Positions 11,275-23,798 of a stretch of 64,000 nucleotides of DNA are shown here, piece after piece. The position numbers and the translations under genes were made by a program. Origin of the DNA: Hyphodiscus hymeniophilus (Eukaryota > Ascomycota > Leotiomycetes > Helotiales > Hyphodiscaceae); assembly GCA_016508695.1 (NCBI GenBank), contig VNKQ01000012.1, positions 868,001-932,000 of the forward strand, read 5' to 3'. Within the stretch, counting starts at the first letter, position 1. Every line of letters starts with the position of its first letter. Below the pieces are notes generated by a model that saw only the letters and a program-made list of their open reading frames with translations, was not told the DNA's origin and did no database searches.

Positions 11275-13598
11275 TTTGAAAGAGTGTATAAAAGAGTGTG
11301 ATGAACGATACTAATCGTTTCCGAAATGAACAATGCTTGAAAATGGAGGGCGAATATCTTTGTCGTGACAAAGAACAGTTTTGGGAGGAAAATAGAGCAT
11401 GGTTTATATTTGCTGATCTGTGCTTACAGTGATGGCTGGGAGAATTCCTGGGTGAGCGTAAGGAATTTGCATTCCGAACGTGCATCGTGCAACCCAAAAA
11501 AATGGGAAAATTTAACGCGCCGGTGTGGTCAACAATCTCGATGCATTCCGTCTTCTTCCAATCAGAAAAGGGAATTGGGAAGAGCTTAGAGCTAGAAATC
11601 GAGCATATGTGTCCGCTATTGTTGATGGAGGATGTCCATGGAAACGGAAGCACCGAGCAAGCGGCCAGGCGAGCCCAGCCACCAGAACCTATCCTCTTCA
11701 GACGATTCTATCAATATCGTTTGATTCATGTACCTCAAGCCGTACTTGTCGTATCCGTAATTAAACTATGCAGAACGAGTCATTGGTGATCATGCGATGA
11801 GGATTACCGCTACTCACAGCCCCCCTGCCCCCATTAACTGGCGATGAAGGCTGTAAATGCTATTACACCTTTAAAGCTTTTCAAGGAACATGGAGCCTTC
11901 GGGGCACTCACCATTCTTAAACCATGAGCAGAAATGCAGATTGATGTTGAATGAAAGAATCAAAATGGCACAAGTCGCGCCAGTCTAGCACCACCCCCTC
12001 CAAATGAATATCTAAGCACGCCTTCAAGCTTTAACCCCGTCTTAAACCTGAAGACCACGAGCTCGAATGATATCCTCTCTTATCCGCACCAACTCATGAC
12101 CTCGGACTGCTCAAGCATCGCATGTTCCACGGTGATTAGAGAGCCGCAGCACTTCTACTTGCAAGCATCAAATTTTGGCGTCAGGTCCCACTGTATCTTT
12201 CGGCTTTAGGCGACTCGCTCTTATACTCATACATACCTAAAGACAAACAGAATCTTAGTGACAGGGATTTTTACCTCTGTCACCACTGCGTTGTCGTCGT
12301 CCTTTCCGTTTTCGGCATACGTGGACACGGCTTAGCTGGGAAGATATCGATATAGGTAGGGACTTGGTGGGAGGTACGAAACAAACTTCCTTGCGGCACG
12401 CTTCGTAGTTCTTAAAATACATCATCATGGAACGTGTACTCCATCAGCAATGATGCGTGCTATAGTTCGATGCTGCTCCCTACGGTCGCAAACGAGCGTC
12501 TGGATATTTCACAACCTAAGCATGAAGCCGGAGCATTTTGAGTATTGAAGCATTTCCTCCAAGTTGAAGTGTAGAGCTGAATCGAAACTGATAGTACTTC
12601 GCGACTGTAATGGCAGTCAGTGATCCTAGTGTCAACTTGGCAATTCTCCCGAAGTAATGAGGAAACGAAGTCAGCTCCGTTTCTTCACTGACTTCGTTTC
12701 TTCAGAACAGTTTGTACGAGACCTGAAAGGATATTTCTGCATGTCTTGAGAGTTGGTCAAGTCTTGTCTCTACTGAACTAATGAGGAAATATTAAGAAGC
12801 AAGGAAAGCATAAAATTGATGATCTTTCCGCTTCTGTTTCACCGAATCTTCCCTGGTCCGCGTGTGTGGGCTGCTATGTAGCCATGATCGGATACTGGAA
12901 TCGTAGTATAGCATATCGACATCACGGATATAGAACACGAATTTGGAGATAAGTCTGGACAATCAAGCATACATACTATGGCCATGTATACACGTATTTA
13001 GTAGCTAACTTTCAATACTCGAGCGAGGTGGCAATGGAACAGCCGGCCTTTGTTGCTATTACTGGAGCAAAAAAATGAAGAGATTTTAGCAGGACAATGA
13101 AAAGTGTAATGCATGTTCTTCACTCGAAGGAAATGCTCCAAGGAATGATGTCGCTAACAGTTGCAAACCCTTATGAAAATTGATTGTCCCACGGTTCGTG
13201 AGTCCAGCGATTCGCCAATTTTTTTTATTTTGCGTTCCTCAATACAGCTCATCTCGACCAATTGTATCTTCTATGGAGACTACATTCGAAGGAAGCCGGA
13301 ATGGTACAGTGTTTTGGGCCTTCCACTGTGGCAGTATGGACCACAACATTGAACATTGCCCTCTACTGGCCTAGCATCCCCGCAAATAGGGAACTCTAGC
13401 ACTAAATAAACTGACAATGATTCTTCTTAAACCCCGACAAAATGATTCGAGAGATCTCGACAGTATCTCAATCTTCTATGCTGTCTTTGGTAGCATCGTT
13501 AGCATGTTTTCTCCCCACGATGGAGTTAATTACCATATCTCCATCTGACATCCGGGTATCCTTAGCAATTTTAGTTCCATTCAAAGTCTTCGTGCCGT
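11275..13598. other. Intergenic, 2.3 kb, with one hairpin
   Basis: No reading frame here has splice signals or composition I trust. The only structure I note is a perfect 13-bp inverted repeat, GAAACGAAGTCAG (12662-12674) and CTGACTTCGTTTC (12688-12700), separated by 13 bases. The left part is the upstream region of the minus-strand secreted-protein gene. Confidence 0.5.
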
Positions 13599-14253
13599 TC
13601 AGCCCTTCTTCTGCTTGCTTCGCTCGAAGGAAGCTGAAGACCTGTTATCCTTCTTCGTAGCTGTATGCTTGGACTTGGATGCCTTCTTTGCTGGCTTCTT
13701 GGCTCCATCTCCTGTCTTATTCTTGCTATTTCTTTGACCGTTGGAATCACCGTCGATGCTGGCTTCTTTTTGTTTCTTGATCCTCTCCTTGACTTCCCTA
13801 GAAGTGCATATTAGGAAGGAAAATGGTGTGCCAGAGAGTTTGACTTACTGGCCCTTGTCACAAGCGATACAGTACTGCCGACTCTTCATGAAGGGGATGT
13901 CGTGGATGCTACAGTAACGCTTGGGAGACATCGAAGTCAGCATTGATTCTTGTGAATACTCTTGTACTCTTAAGGAGGTTTGAGCTTGTTTTAGATAATG
14001 GAGACTGTCTTGAACCGAAGTCCATCTTGCAGCTCTAGAAAAACGCCCCCGTGGAAGGTGAATAGATGACTCGAAGAACACGCACCTGATGAGTTCTACA
14101 ATGTGTGCTGGTGGTCCTGCAATTGCCAGGGTAGCCACTGTAAAGATACTCGGTCAGCAGTATTCAGTTCGCGGGAAGGTGAGGGAATGAATACTCAACA
14201 CGACCTGAGGCGCCCGGGCAGTGATGGTTGTGGCGGTTTGAATTGATAACCAT
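13599..14253 (-). CDS. Small His/Cys-containing protein with Lys-rich tail
   Basis: Four exons give a 162-aa protein: 14253-14202, 14137-14086, 14034-13849, 13797-13599, with phase-compatible introns of 64, 51 and 51 bp. The last donor is GTAAGT, the second GTGCGT, the first the weaker GTGTTG. The N-terminus MVINSNRHNHHCPGASG contains an H-x-H-H-C cluster. The middle has CSIHDIPFMKSRQYCIAC, giving C-x-x-H and C-x-x-C pairs that could bind metal. The C-terminal third is basic and Lys/Ser-rich (KKPAKKASKSK), suggesting nucleic-acid association or nuclear location. I do not recognise the family. The agreement of splice phases across three introns is the main support that it is real. Confidence 0.6.
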
Positions 14254-16123
14254 CTTGAACAATGAATGGCAAGTTGAGCCGAGGAGATCTGGCAAAATTG
14301 TGGGGAGGTGTTTGTCCCACGTGGGCTTGTCGTGGCTAGGTAGAAGAGTGTTTGTGAAATATGTGGGTGGTGAGTGACGTAGGGTTGTAGGTGCGCAAGA
14401 GTGAACTTTGGGTAGGTTGTAGCGACTACTCAGAAGTTGAGGTGTTGTTCGAGGAAGCACAGCGGAGGACGTGATTGCCACGCGATTGCACTGCGAGTGA
14501 GAGAGATCGGATGAGACGAGACACAGTGAGACGTAGTGAATCTCAGCAAACCAGGCGGAAATGAAGTGTTTCCAATCGTTGACCCAACAAGGAAGATGGG
14601 GATACTGAGCAAGAATCAAGATTCCAATAGGGGAAGACCCAAAACAGAAAGACCAGCTCGAGTAGTTGAGTAGGAGCGCTGAAAGCTGTGTCAAGCTTGG
14701 GTTATGACAACATGGAAGGAAGATGGCGTCGAAGTTCTTCAGAAATGGCGCTCACTATCTGTCGAAGTCGGCAGTATCAACAAACAAGTAGACAACAGTG
14801 GCCACCTCGGTCAAGTCGAGGGTCAAGGATCGCGGATCGAGGACAATACATTGGCCGACCACAGAACACACCCTTCTGCCCTGCCAAAGGGCTGGAGCGT
14901 TTGATTGCTTACATCTTCGACTCTTGAACATCTCTCTGGTCTTACCGAGTAAGATGCGTTTTTCATCGACTCTCCTGTTTGAAAATTGATTTCATGCCTG
15001 TTTCGCCGCCGCCGGCTGGCTGCATGCCTCTTCAGCGAGCATAGCCAGAAATAATACGAAGAGAGGAGTGGAACATGCCCGCAAGTCCAAATGAGCGGTG
15101 TGATACTCCAGAAGGGCAAAACGAAAGACAAATACTAGACCTGCTGGATGCCGTCCAAGGCTTCAAGCGAACCCATACGGCCAATATAGAGGAGAGCAAA
15201 TGTTGGCCACAGTATTCCATGCTGTTCGAGGACGAAGGCCTCTCATCTTTTGCGCTGTCACGAGTCATCCTAGGTAGAGACGTCGGCAGTCTCGAACATC
15301 TAAAACCATCTCCAAGCTGCGTTGGATCAATATTGCGTGCATTGTTACGATGAGGTTGAGCCGCTAAAATCGTGATGGGCTCATTAGCTTGGCTGATCAT
15401 TTGATACTTTGCAGAGAGTCTCCTTGGGAGCTGGTATGTTTCCCAGTACATGAGCTTAGGTACTGGTGATACCATGTCGTGCTGTCTGTAGTTGACTGCT
15501 GATCTTTGGGAAAGGAGATGACCGTTGGCAAGACATTTCCGAGACAAGCGCAGAAGTCACGTGCCGATGCTCAACTCGGTTTGCCACGCCATTTAGAAGA
15601 AGGTAAAATAACTTCGACTTTCAATCATTCCATTGAAGTGGAGCATTAAGACATCACACTGACTACCGTATTTCAGGCATTGAAATAGAGCATCTAGCGA
15701 CCTAAATTATTAGAGCTGACGTGCATTTCATCGCTCGAGATTCCGTCCGCGGTATTCTCCTCACCACCGCACAGAATCTTATAGCACTAGCACGTCAGGA
15801 CGCCTTCCAAAGTTCCAAGCCAGGTCAAAAACTATTAGCCAATTGGTTCAAAACGTCCGACAGAAAACCAGGTCCACAGTTCGCAGCACGGGGCCATGAT
15901 CCATCGGAAGGAGGAGATAAAGGTCTCTTGAAAGGTGGGGAATGCGACGGTGAAAGATCCCTTGAATGTTGCTTATTTCATGGTATTCTAGCCTACAGCC
16001 CCTGTAAATATACCTAGTGTAGAGTACCACGCAGCGCCCCATCTTTGACAGCGGTAAACGGAATTCCCATAACCACTGGTTGATCCCAATTTCAGGGAAA
16101 AGAGTCAAAGAACAAACGTTATT
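14254..16123. other. Intergenic, 1.9 kb, with one doubtful small ORF
   Basis: Upstream regions of the small Lys-rich protein (minus strand) and the M24 peptidase (plus strand), a divergent arrangement. Apart from the 92-codon frame listed separately at 15075-15353, I see no supported coding sequence. Confidence 0.5.
15075..15353 (+). CDS. Doubtful 92-aa hypothetical protein
   Basis: An ATG-initiated frame of 92 codons with a composition compatible with a real protein (mixed acidic, polar and hydrophobic residues, no low complexity). No family is recognised, no intron is evident, and a long frame is also open on the other strand of the same DNA. It is kept only as a candidate; chance is a real alternative. 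Confidence 0.22.
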   Translation: MPASPNERCDTPEGQNERQILDLLDAVQGFKRTHTANIEESKCWPQYSMLFEDEGLSSFALSRVILGRDVGSLEHLKPSPSCVGSILRALLR

Positions 16124-17784
16124 ATGAGTGAGAAGTTGCAAGTTAAGAACCCGGTCATCTGTCATGGTCTCTTTGCTCCGCACCTTCAATCGAGAGCGAA
16201 ACGGTGCTTGACAGCAGCGCTGCTGTTTGCCAGCACGTGTATCATACTGGTAAATCTTCCCCCGATCTTAGGTCAAAAAGTAGCTAACTTTCACAGATAC
16301 TCAAGTACAAGCAATGTTGGAATCATGCCTCCCAACCGTCTAAACTTCGGGACTTCCAGACGTGCTCAATTACTAACCTCCTTTCTACCGGTCTCCCCTT
16401 CTTGGACTCCGCCTTTCCCCTCCCAATCAGCGAATTCACAACCCGCAGGCAACGCCTCGCCGAAGCCCTTCTTGCCGATGGTATTAGCGCATTCATCATA
16501 GAGCCTGGTTACACATTTCAGTACTATGCTAATATCTCTCAGAGAGATTGGGAGGTTTGGGAGCCGGAAGAGAGGCCGTTCTTGATGGTTATTCAGCCCG
16601 ATGTTAGGAGAAACGGGGATGTGAAAGCCCGAACGCGGTTTTTGGCTCCAAGTTTCGAGGTTGAGAGAGCGAGGTTGCTGGATATGCCGTTTGGAAAAGA
16701 GGAGATCAGGGAGGAGGGTTTGGAGTTTGTATCATGGGAAGAGCATTGGAATCCTTATTCTACCTTGCTTGAAGCTTGGAAGTGGTATGGCGAACATTCA
16801 AAAGATTTGACTAGGCGTGAAAGGAAGCCTAAAGTTATGGTGGATGAAGAGATGCGAGATTTCATTCAGAGAGGGTTGAGTGAGAATGGATTCGAAGTTA
16901 TGGGGCTGGGAGGGAGGGTTGAGAGAGTTAAGCAGACGAAATCGGAGGCAGAAATAGAGATCTTGAGGGCGGTAAACACTGGGACTGTAGACGCTGTTAG
17001 GGCTATGAGAAGGTGCATGTACCCTGGGTTGACGGAGAATGAAGTTATGGAAGTGCTGGATAATACACTGAGAGCGGCGGGGATGGAACCGTTCTTTGAC
17101 ATTGTGCTTTTCGGTATCTCTCACTCTCCTTTTCTTTTCTGGATCTGTTGTGGGGACTTGCTAACTACTTTGCCAGATGAGAATGCTTCGAATCCACACG
17201 GGGGAACGAATGGAAGCAAAGTTCTTGAGGCGGAAACATTTGTCCTGATCGATGTCGGGTGAGAACCCTTTCGAGTTAATCAAGATTACACAGCTGATGA
17301 GATCAATAGCGCACATCTTTATGGATACTCTTCCGATATTTGTCGGACGTTCTTCCCGCCATTCTTCCCGAAACCAACAACAGAAGCTGAATTCCGAGCT
17401 CTGGGGCCACTCATTCAGCAAAAGCTTAGTGTTTGGGATATAGTCCGGGAAGCTCAAACGCAATCCATGCATGCACTGCACCAAGGCAAATCTGCCGCAA
17501 GTGTGGACATTGCAGCACGGAGAGTCATTACGGATGCTGGCTATGGCAATGACTTCTCTCACCGCGTCGGTCATGGCATCGGTATCAAAGCTCATGAAAG
17601 CCCTTATTTAAATAAGGGGAATTCAAATGTGACTCTGGAAGCTGACATGACCTTCACTTCAGAGCCGGGAATTTACCTCGTTGATAGATTTGGAGTAAGG
17701 CATGAGGATGTTCTGCTTGTCAAGGAGAGTGGTGAGCCTGAAAATTTGACTGGGAAGAGAGCAGTTGGGCCTTGGGATCCTTGA
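16124..17784 (+). CDS. M24-family metallopeptidase (Xaa-Pro peptidase-like), N-terminal membrane anchor
   Basis: Four exons (16124-16249, 16297-17113, 17177-17258, 17310-17784) encode 499 aa. Introns have GTAAAT/GCTAAC/CACAG, GTATCT/GCTAAC/CCAG and GTGAGA/AATAG signals. Residues ~29-50 form one hydrophobic segment (CLTAALLFASTCIILILKY), suggesting a type II anchor. An N-terminal creatinase-like region (ISEFTTRRQRLAEALL) is followed by the pita-bread catalytic domain. All five metal ligands are present: D340 (LIDVG), D351 (GYSSDICRTF), H430 (VGHGIG), E460 (TSEPGIY) and E474 (HEDVLL). Family members remove or cleave Xaa-Pro N-termini; a prolidase or aminopeptidase-P-like activity is inferred. 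The ATG at 16124 is chosen because exon 1 splices in frame to the domain. The calpain gene follows on the same strand. Confidence 0.87.
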
Positions 17785-18735
17785 AGATACTGTCTGTAGC
17801 TCTGGAGTCTGGATACTCCCTCCGACCAACACGGAAAGTGCTCAAACAATCCAGGCCAAGTCCTCGGTGATGTTGGAGGAATAATGTAGTAAAGATAACC
17901 CATTTTTGCCACTGGCAAGTAATTCGATAGAGAACCCGACCTTGCAGGACTCGGTAAACCTCGAACGAGATACATCACCAACTTTAAGCTACTCCCAGAC
18001 ACCGACTTGCAGATTTCTAAGGCGTCAGAAATGATGACGAGGCAACCTGTCGCCACGAATAGTGGCTGGTGGTGAATATACACGGCAACCAAGCCCCTTA
18101 CAGGGGTGTGGCGGTGAATTGGTTGGCTGACGAGGATCCTCCGCACCCGAAGCGAAGCCTTGCGCCTCGTGCCTCGTGCCTCGTGCCCATGCAAGCCATG
18201 CAGACGACTCACTTCATCGCGCGTTCACTTGAACAGCTTCCCGCATCTCCACACTTAAAAGGCATATGCCACCGTTGCTTGGAAGCAGTATCTCTCCTTT
18301 GAATTACCGCCAGTGCCATATCCTGTGTTTTGATGCGGCTGAAGAGCAATCCTAGCGCCCAGCTGTGGACGTGAATGTCTAGTCGTCTTCAGCGTGGTGG
18401 TGGTGTCTCGTGCAACCTTGAACAGGGCTTTCTGTGGTCAAGCTTATGCATGCCAACACGGGCTGCGTACCATCATTCGATGGCGTCCGATGCTCGTCGG
18501 CCAGAGGAGAGGCTCTGCTGCCTATAGCTGAGATGCTAGCCGTGCTCTGAAGCTTCTTTCGTCTAGGTTGACAACGCCGATGAGTCGTAAGGCTGTGGCT
18601 CCATAAGTTAATATAAAGCGTCTGCCACGAAATGATCCCTCTGCTCGTGGACATACTCGAAGGCGTGGTGATTCTTTGCTGCATACCCGAGTAAGTTCCT
18701 TCTACCAACGTAAATCGTGGTATACAGTTGCCGCA
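17785..18735. other. Intergenic between the peptidase and calpain genes
   Basis: About 950 bp holding the peptidase 3' region and the calpain promoter. Short frames occur on both strands without splice support. A direct repeat of CTCGTGC(C) near 18165-18190 is the only local repetition I see. Confidence 0.5.
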
Positions 18736-21700
18736 ATGTCTTCCGACGACTCGAGTGGCACAAACAACCGTGGCGGACCTCCAGCGCCGCAAAACTCAGC
18801 CAATTCGAAATCGAAGAAGAAGAAGAAGCTTCCGCCCCAAGAGACCATCGATAAGATATGGTCGCGATTCTCTGCCTCCAGGTTCAGCAAAGCAACGAAA
18901 GTCCTTTCCTTCACGAAGCACACCTTAATCGACCCCTCCAAAGTTCCAACAACAAGCCCTCCCCCAAACAATCTCTTAGTCTCGGAAGACTTTGAAAGAG
19001 CAGTACAAGAATGTAGGGCTAAGGTCAAGAAACTCATAAAAGAATGCAGGAGGGTGAATATGCGGTACCGGGATCCGACATTCGATATCGATTGGGACTT
19101 GAAGTGGGAGAAGGGATATTGTCTCAACGGGCTCGCCGAGAGCAAATTCGAGATCAGTGGTCGTGCGTTTGTCAATCCGAATTCCACTGTGCCCAAGGCT
19201 GTCAAGAGAGTACACGAGATTTTTGATAAACCGACATTCTTGAAAGCGAAAGTGTCTCCTGCAGATGTCAAGCAGGGTAGCCTGGGAGATTGTTGGCTGA
19301 TGGCCTCTCTTACTGCGTTAGCAAATATGGAGGTTGGGATTCAGCGTATTTGTGTTGAATATGATACGAGTGAGATCTCCTTACATTTTGAAAAATATAT
19401 TGCTAACTGATGTAGCGATCGGAATCTACGGATTTGTATTTCACCGAGGTAAGTGAAGTTGTGCCTTCATCGTCTACTCAATGTTGGTCATTGTCCAAGT
19501 GCGCTGGGCCAATGTCAAGATCTGATCGCATCCCATGTTCAGCCAACAGCGAAGCAAGTCGAAGTACTCTTCATTTTCTCCTTACGTATAACCTGTTCAA
19601 TATCTGCCATTACAGAGCACCAACTAACCCTGTAGATGGTGAATGGATTATCTCAATCATCGATGACAAATTGTATCTCAAGTCGCCGGACTGGGACTCT
19701 CCTTCCGTCCAACGTCATTTGTTGGAACAAACTGATCGAGAAGACGTCGAAAAAGAGTACAGAAAGACTTATCAAACTGGCTCTCAAGCTCTCTTCTTCG
19801 CACACTGCCGCGACCAAAACGAAACTTGGCTTCCTCTACTTGAAAAAGCCTACGCAAAAGCTCACGGTGACTATGCTGCTCTGTTAGGCGGATGGATAGG
19901 GTAAGAGGCATTCTTTCCACTTCAAACGAGCCAAATGTACTGATAATTGCAGAGAGGGGGTTGAAGATCTTACGGGAGGGGTGACAACAGAACTTTTGAC
20001 TTCGGATATTTTAGATATCGACGAATTCTGGAACAACGAGATCATGAAAGTCAACAAGGAATTCGTATTCGGATGCTCAACTGGCCTTCTTGATGGCGGG
20101 TATGGTACTAGAGAGGGTATTTCCGAGGGTCATGCCTATGTGATCATGGAAGCCCGGGAGCTTTCAAGCGGAGAACGACTTCTTAAGCTTCGGTAAGACT
20201 CCTGTCATCCGAGCGAAAGTTCAATGCTTAATAACTTAGTAATCCTTGGGGTAAAGGAAAAAAGGGCAACTGGGAGGGAGCATGGTCCGACGGGTCGAAA
20301 GAATTCACTCCTGAGGCCCAACAAGAGCTAAACCACAAATTTGGCAATGATTCCGTTTTTTGGATATCTTATCAAGATCTGCTACGCAAGTACCAACACT
20401 TCGATCGTACGCGACTCTTCATGGATTCTCCTGATTGGCGTCTGACTCAGAAGTGGATCAGCATGGAGGTCCCGTGGAAAGCAGAGTTTGAACAAACGTT
20501 TAGAATTGTGCTAAGGAAGGAATCTCCGGTGATTTTGGTCTTGAGCCAGCTTGACGATCGCTATTTCGACGGCCTGCAAGGCCAGTACAGCTTCAGACTA
20601 CAGTTCAGGTTGCATGAAGTTGGTTCTCCCGGCGAGGAAGATTACATTGTGCGTAGTCACGGAAATTATCTGATGGAACGGTCTGTGGTCACCGAACTCA
20701 AAAGGTTGAAAGCTGGAACCTATTCGGTCTTCATTATGGTGGTTGCCGATCGAGACACAAGCGCAGCGTCCGTCGAAGATGTAGTCAAATCGCAGTGCCA
20801 ACAGAAAAAGGACAACGACAAGCTTGCACAGGTGGGCCAGGCATATGACTTAGCACACAGCAAGGGTGCTCAACACATGAACTCCCAGGTAGCTACTCGA
20901 AAGGCAAAGGAGAAGGCCGAGGCCAGAGCATCCCGGATAGCGATTCGGCGGAAAGCTTGGGAGAAACGGCACCAACAACGAGAGATCATACGCAAGCAAG
21001 GCAAGAAGAATCTTGATAAGCGAGAACGGAAGGAAGCCAAGGATGAAGCTGAAGAAGTGGAGGAGGAAGAGAAGGAACCCAAGGACCAAGGCGTGCAAAC
21101 GGACGATTTCAAGGGAACGACTATACAAAAGGAGGACAAGGCCTCTCAAACGGAAGAGCCAGTCCCTGAGCCAAATGTGTCCGCAACACAGCCTGTGGTT
21201 GAGAACAACAAGGCTGTCCAGGTCAGCATTGAAGACTTCTCCGGATCCACAATATCCTCTCAAGGCACTGCATCGACGCCCAAATCAAGCTCGGCCTCCT
21301 CGCCCCCGGTAATGCGCGTTCCCGCGCAGGCCGGCCCTCCCCCACCCAGCTGCTTCATCCCAAGTCAGCGCAGATCATCCCCTCCTTCTCAATCCCGCTA
21401 TTCTCGACGGCCTCCAGAACGAGGTCAGCAATACATCGTATCAGACGGCGAGTCTTCTGCAAGTCCAATCTCCGAACAAGATGACTACTTCAAGAGTGAC
21501 GATGAACAGGCTTCGAAGAGCAGACAGACAGTTGCTGGCGATGCTTCAAAGCAGAAGAAGGAGAGTGACGGTGACGACGATCCCGAGCCCTGGAACGCAG
21601 TGTGTATCGTGGGCTTTAGGGTGTATAGTAAGGATGAGGGCCTCGAGGTCAAGTTATATGAGGAGGGCAAAGTAGAAGACGAGTTACTTGTTGGTGAACT

Positions 21701-22049
21701 GAAAAATGTTTCAGAGGCTTGCACTGATGCCGATGATGAGGAAGGGGATGCCAACAAAACAAATAGCTCGAAGACCGCCACGGTAGCACAAGGCCACGCA
21801 GAGGTGGAAAGAGAAAGTCACCCGATGAGTGAAGCCAACTACCACGAAGCAGTTGTTCCTGTACAAGCGCAGGAAAGTGATAAAGTCACTGTGACTGACC
21901 GAAAGAGGGAAGCGGCTGCGAGCATGGATAGCACCACCACTACAAATGGCGATGCGCCAATCATCGAATTGCCCGCTATAGAAACCAAAGCAGATACTGT
22001 TGAAGAAGCTCGTCTCTCTCCTGATAGCACTAATACTCTAACGAATTGA
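18736..22049 (+). CDS. Calpain-family cysteine protease, 993 aa
   Basis: Five exons: 18736-19369, 19416-19448, 19636-19900, 19953-20192, 20240-22049, all in phase (introns 46, 187, 52, 47 bp). The catalytic triad of papain-like calpains is present: C186 in LGDCWLMASL, H371 in SEGHAYVIMEA and N392 in RNPWGKG. A C2-like/calpain-III-like beta region follows (IVLRKESPVILVLSQLD). The C-terminal ~370 residues are a charged Lys/Glu-rich coiled-coil-prone stretch, then a Ser/Pro-rich and acidic low-complexity tail. There is no EF-hand region, so this is an atypical calpain; PalB/Rim13-type pH signalling calpains are a related group, but I see no MIT domain. ATG 18736 (MSSDDSSGTN) is the first ATG in frame. 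Substrate and regulation are not evident from the sequence. Confidence 0.9.
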
Positions 22050-23798
22050 ACGATATGAAAGGGCGGTTGCGTTATATAATAGGTGGCGTCCTGGATATAC
22101 TATATATTCTACTCAATCTTCTGATGGGACATATGACCCTAGTCTCGGATGACTGATGTAGTGATTGTGTCAAAGTTTCCTTAATATTTTATGTATATAC
22201 GATTAGAGTCGTATGGCATGCTCTCTCTGCAACTCCTCAATCTACTATCCTCGAATGGCTCAATACAGGCAGGTGCTGCGAAGACGAGTGCGATCGCAAT
22301 AACCCCCTCAGATGTACGGAACTGAGGAGTTGGCAATAATTGCACCCACTTTTGTTTCTTCAATTGATAGCTCTGCTATATCTCAGTTCTCTTCTCCACG
22401 CTCAATGATGACCTTCCTATTTGTACTTAGCCAATGAGACAACCTCTCCTGGTATTACCCCTATCGTTCCCCCTCAGCCCTACGAGCACGATCATAACTA
22501 CTATAATCTTACGACCGTATAGGGGGTGAGCATCAAATAATTATGGGATCTGACTTGAAAGATTTGAATATACTGGAGAGGACTTTGATTACGAGTCCCG
22601 AATCTGTTGCCGAGGCTGATCTCTGTGCGAGATGCCCGATGGGCTTAGCAATATGGGAGGGGCTGTTGCGAGGATGGAGATGGGATCGTTACAATCTGGA
22701 TCATAGCAGAGTACTGTAAGGATGATAGCTGTCATGCCCCTAGTGAATCTTGGGGCGGCTGGATGGAGTGCAGGTATGAGACGAGATGATGAGGGAGGTG
22801 ATGATATAGGGAGAGTAGGTATTAGGGTATGAATGTTATTTGTGAGGACGTTGTGATGGCTGTATTTGAGGGAAGAAGCATCGCTGCCTACGTTATTTGC
22901 GTTGATCGTAGATACCAAGTGATTAAAGGCACTCTTGTCCATCAGGTACTCTAGGCGCTTGAACGCGAGTATCGATAAGCAGGAAGTTTGAGATTGGGTT
23001 ATTTTCAATCAGAGGAGAAACGTAAGAGCTTAGTCTGAATTAAAGTAGGTGTTGAGCAGAAATTTCTGGAACTAATACATCCTCGTAATATGAACAACTT
23101 GCAAAGACAAAATCCTTGTATGTCGAACCAATTTCAGCTCACCGGGTCACGTGCCTGCGCATCAACCTCAAACCCTCCGAGACAATGCTTCTGTTTACTT
23201 CTGCGACAACGTCAACCGCTATCTGTTGTCTTTATCCTGCGACTTCCGATCCTCCCAGTAAACACTACGAAAATAAATAAAGAATTGCTTGTGGTGGCCT
23301 ACTGAATCGCAATGAGCGTTTCATCGCTTTTACCAGTACGTAAGAATGAGAGATCGCGCCGAGATTGTCAACTCAGCGCAATTTACTACAACTCGAAAGG
23401 AAATTTCAGTGACCGAATTGCTGACCATCCTATCAAGTAATAACCAAGGCTAGTAGGCCGCCCTTCTTGTCCTTCATTTCAGCCGAACGGACACTTCAAA
23501 GTAAGCATTTCAAGATTTTCGAGTCAATTACTCCTCTCCTTCCTCCACTTCTCTCTCTGCCTGCTGGAGTACACGGACTCCATCGCCCATCGTATATATC
23601 TCACAGGTATGCAGACTTGGATTAACACTGCGACCAATACAGCAGGCGCCTGTCGAATTCAAATGCTCGTCTCGGATCTTCTAGCTGCTTTCTGTTGGCT
23701 CACATTTCTCTCGCAGACACTCTCCTGACAACCTGATCTCCTCTTTGTCGAGCCATTCACAAACACGCTCCGAATATCCCATTGAAATTAGCAACAAC
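22050..23798. other. Intergenic, 1.7 kb
   Basis: Calpain 3' region and the upstream region of the SUMO-like gene. A pyrimidine-rich stretch at about 23527-23566 is typical of fungal promoters near transcription start. A 139-codon frame on the minus strand (22589-23008) starts at a non-ATG codon and has no family resemblance, so it is not called. Confidence 0.5.

Noticed and set aside
15032..15547. 171-codon minus-strand frame
   Set aside because: No splice signals, no family resemblance, and it overlaps a plus-strand frame of better composition; not called.
20850..21263. 137-codon minus-strand frame inside the calpain gene
   Set aside because: Shadow of the Lys/Glu-rich coiled-coil coding sequence, which yields Leu/Phe-rich antisense frames.
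22589..23008. 139-codon minus-strand frame
   Set aside because: Starts at a non-ATG codon; composition is unremarkable and no motif is visible.
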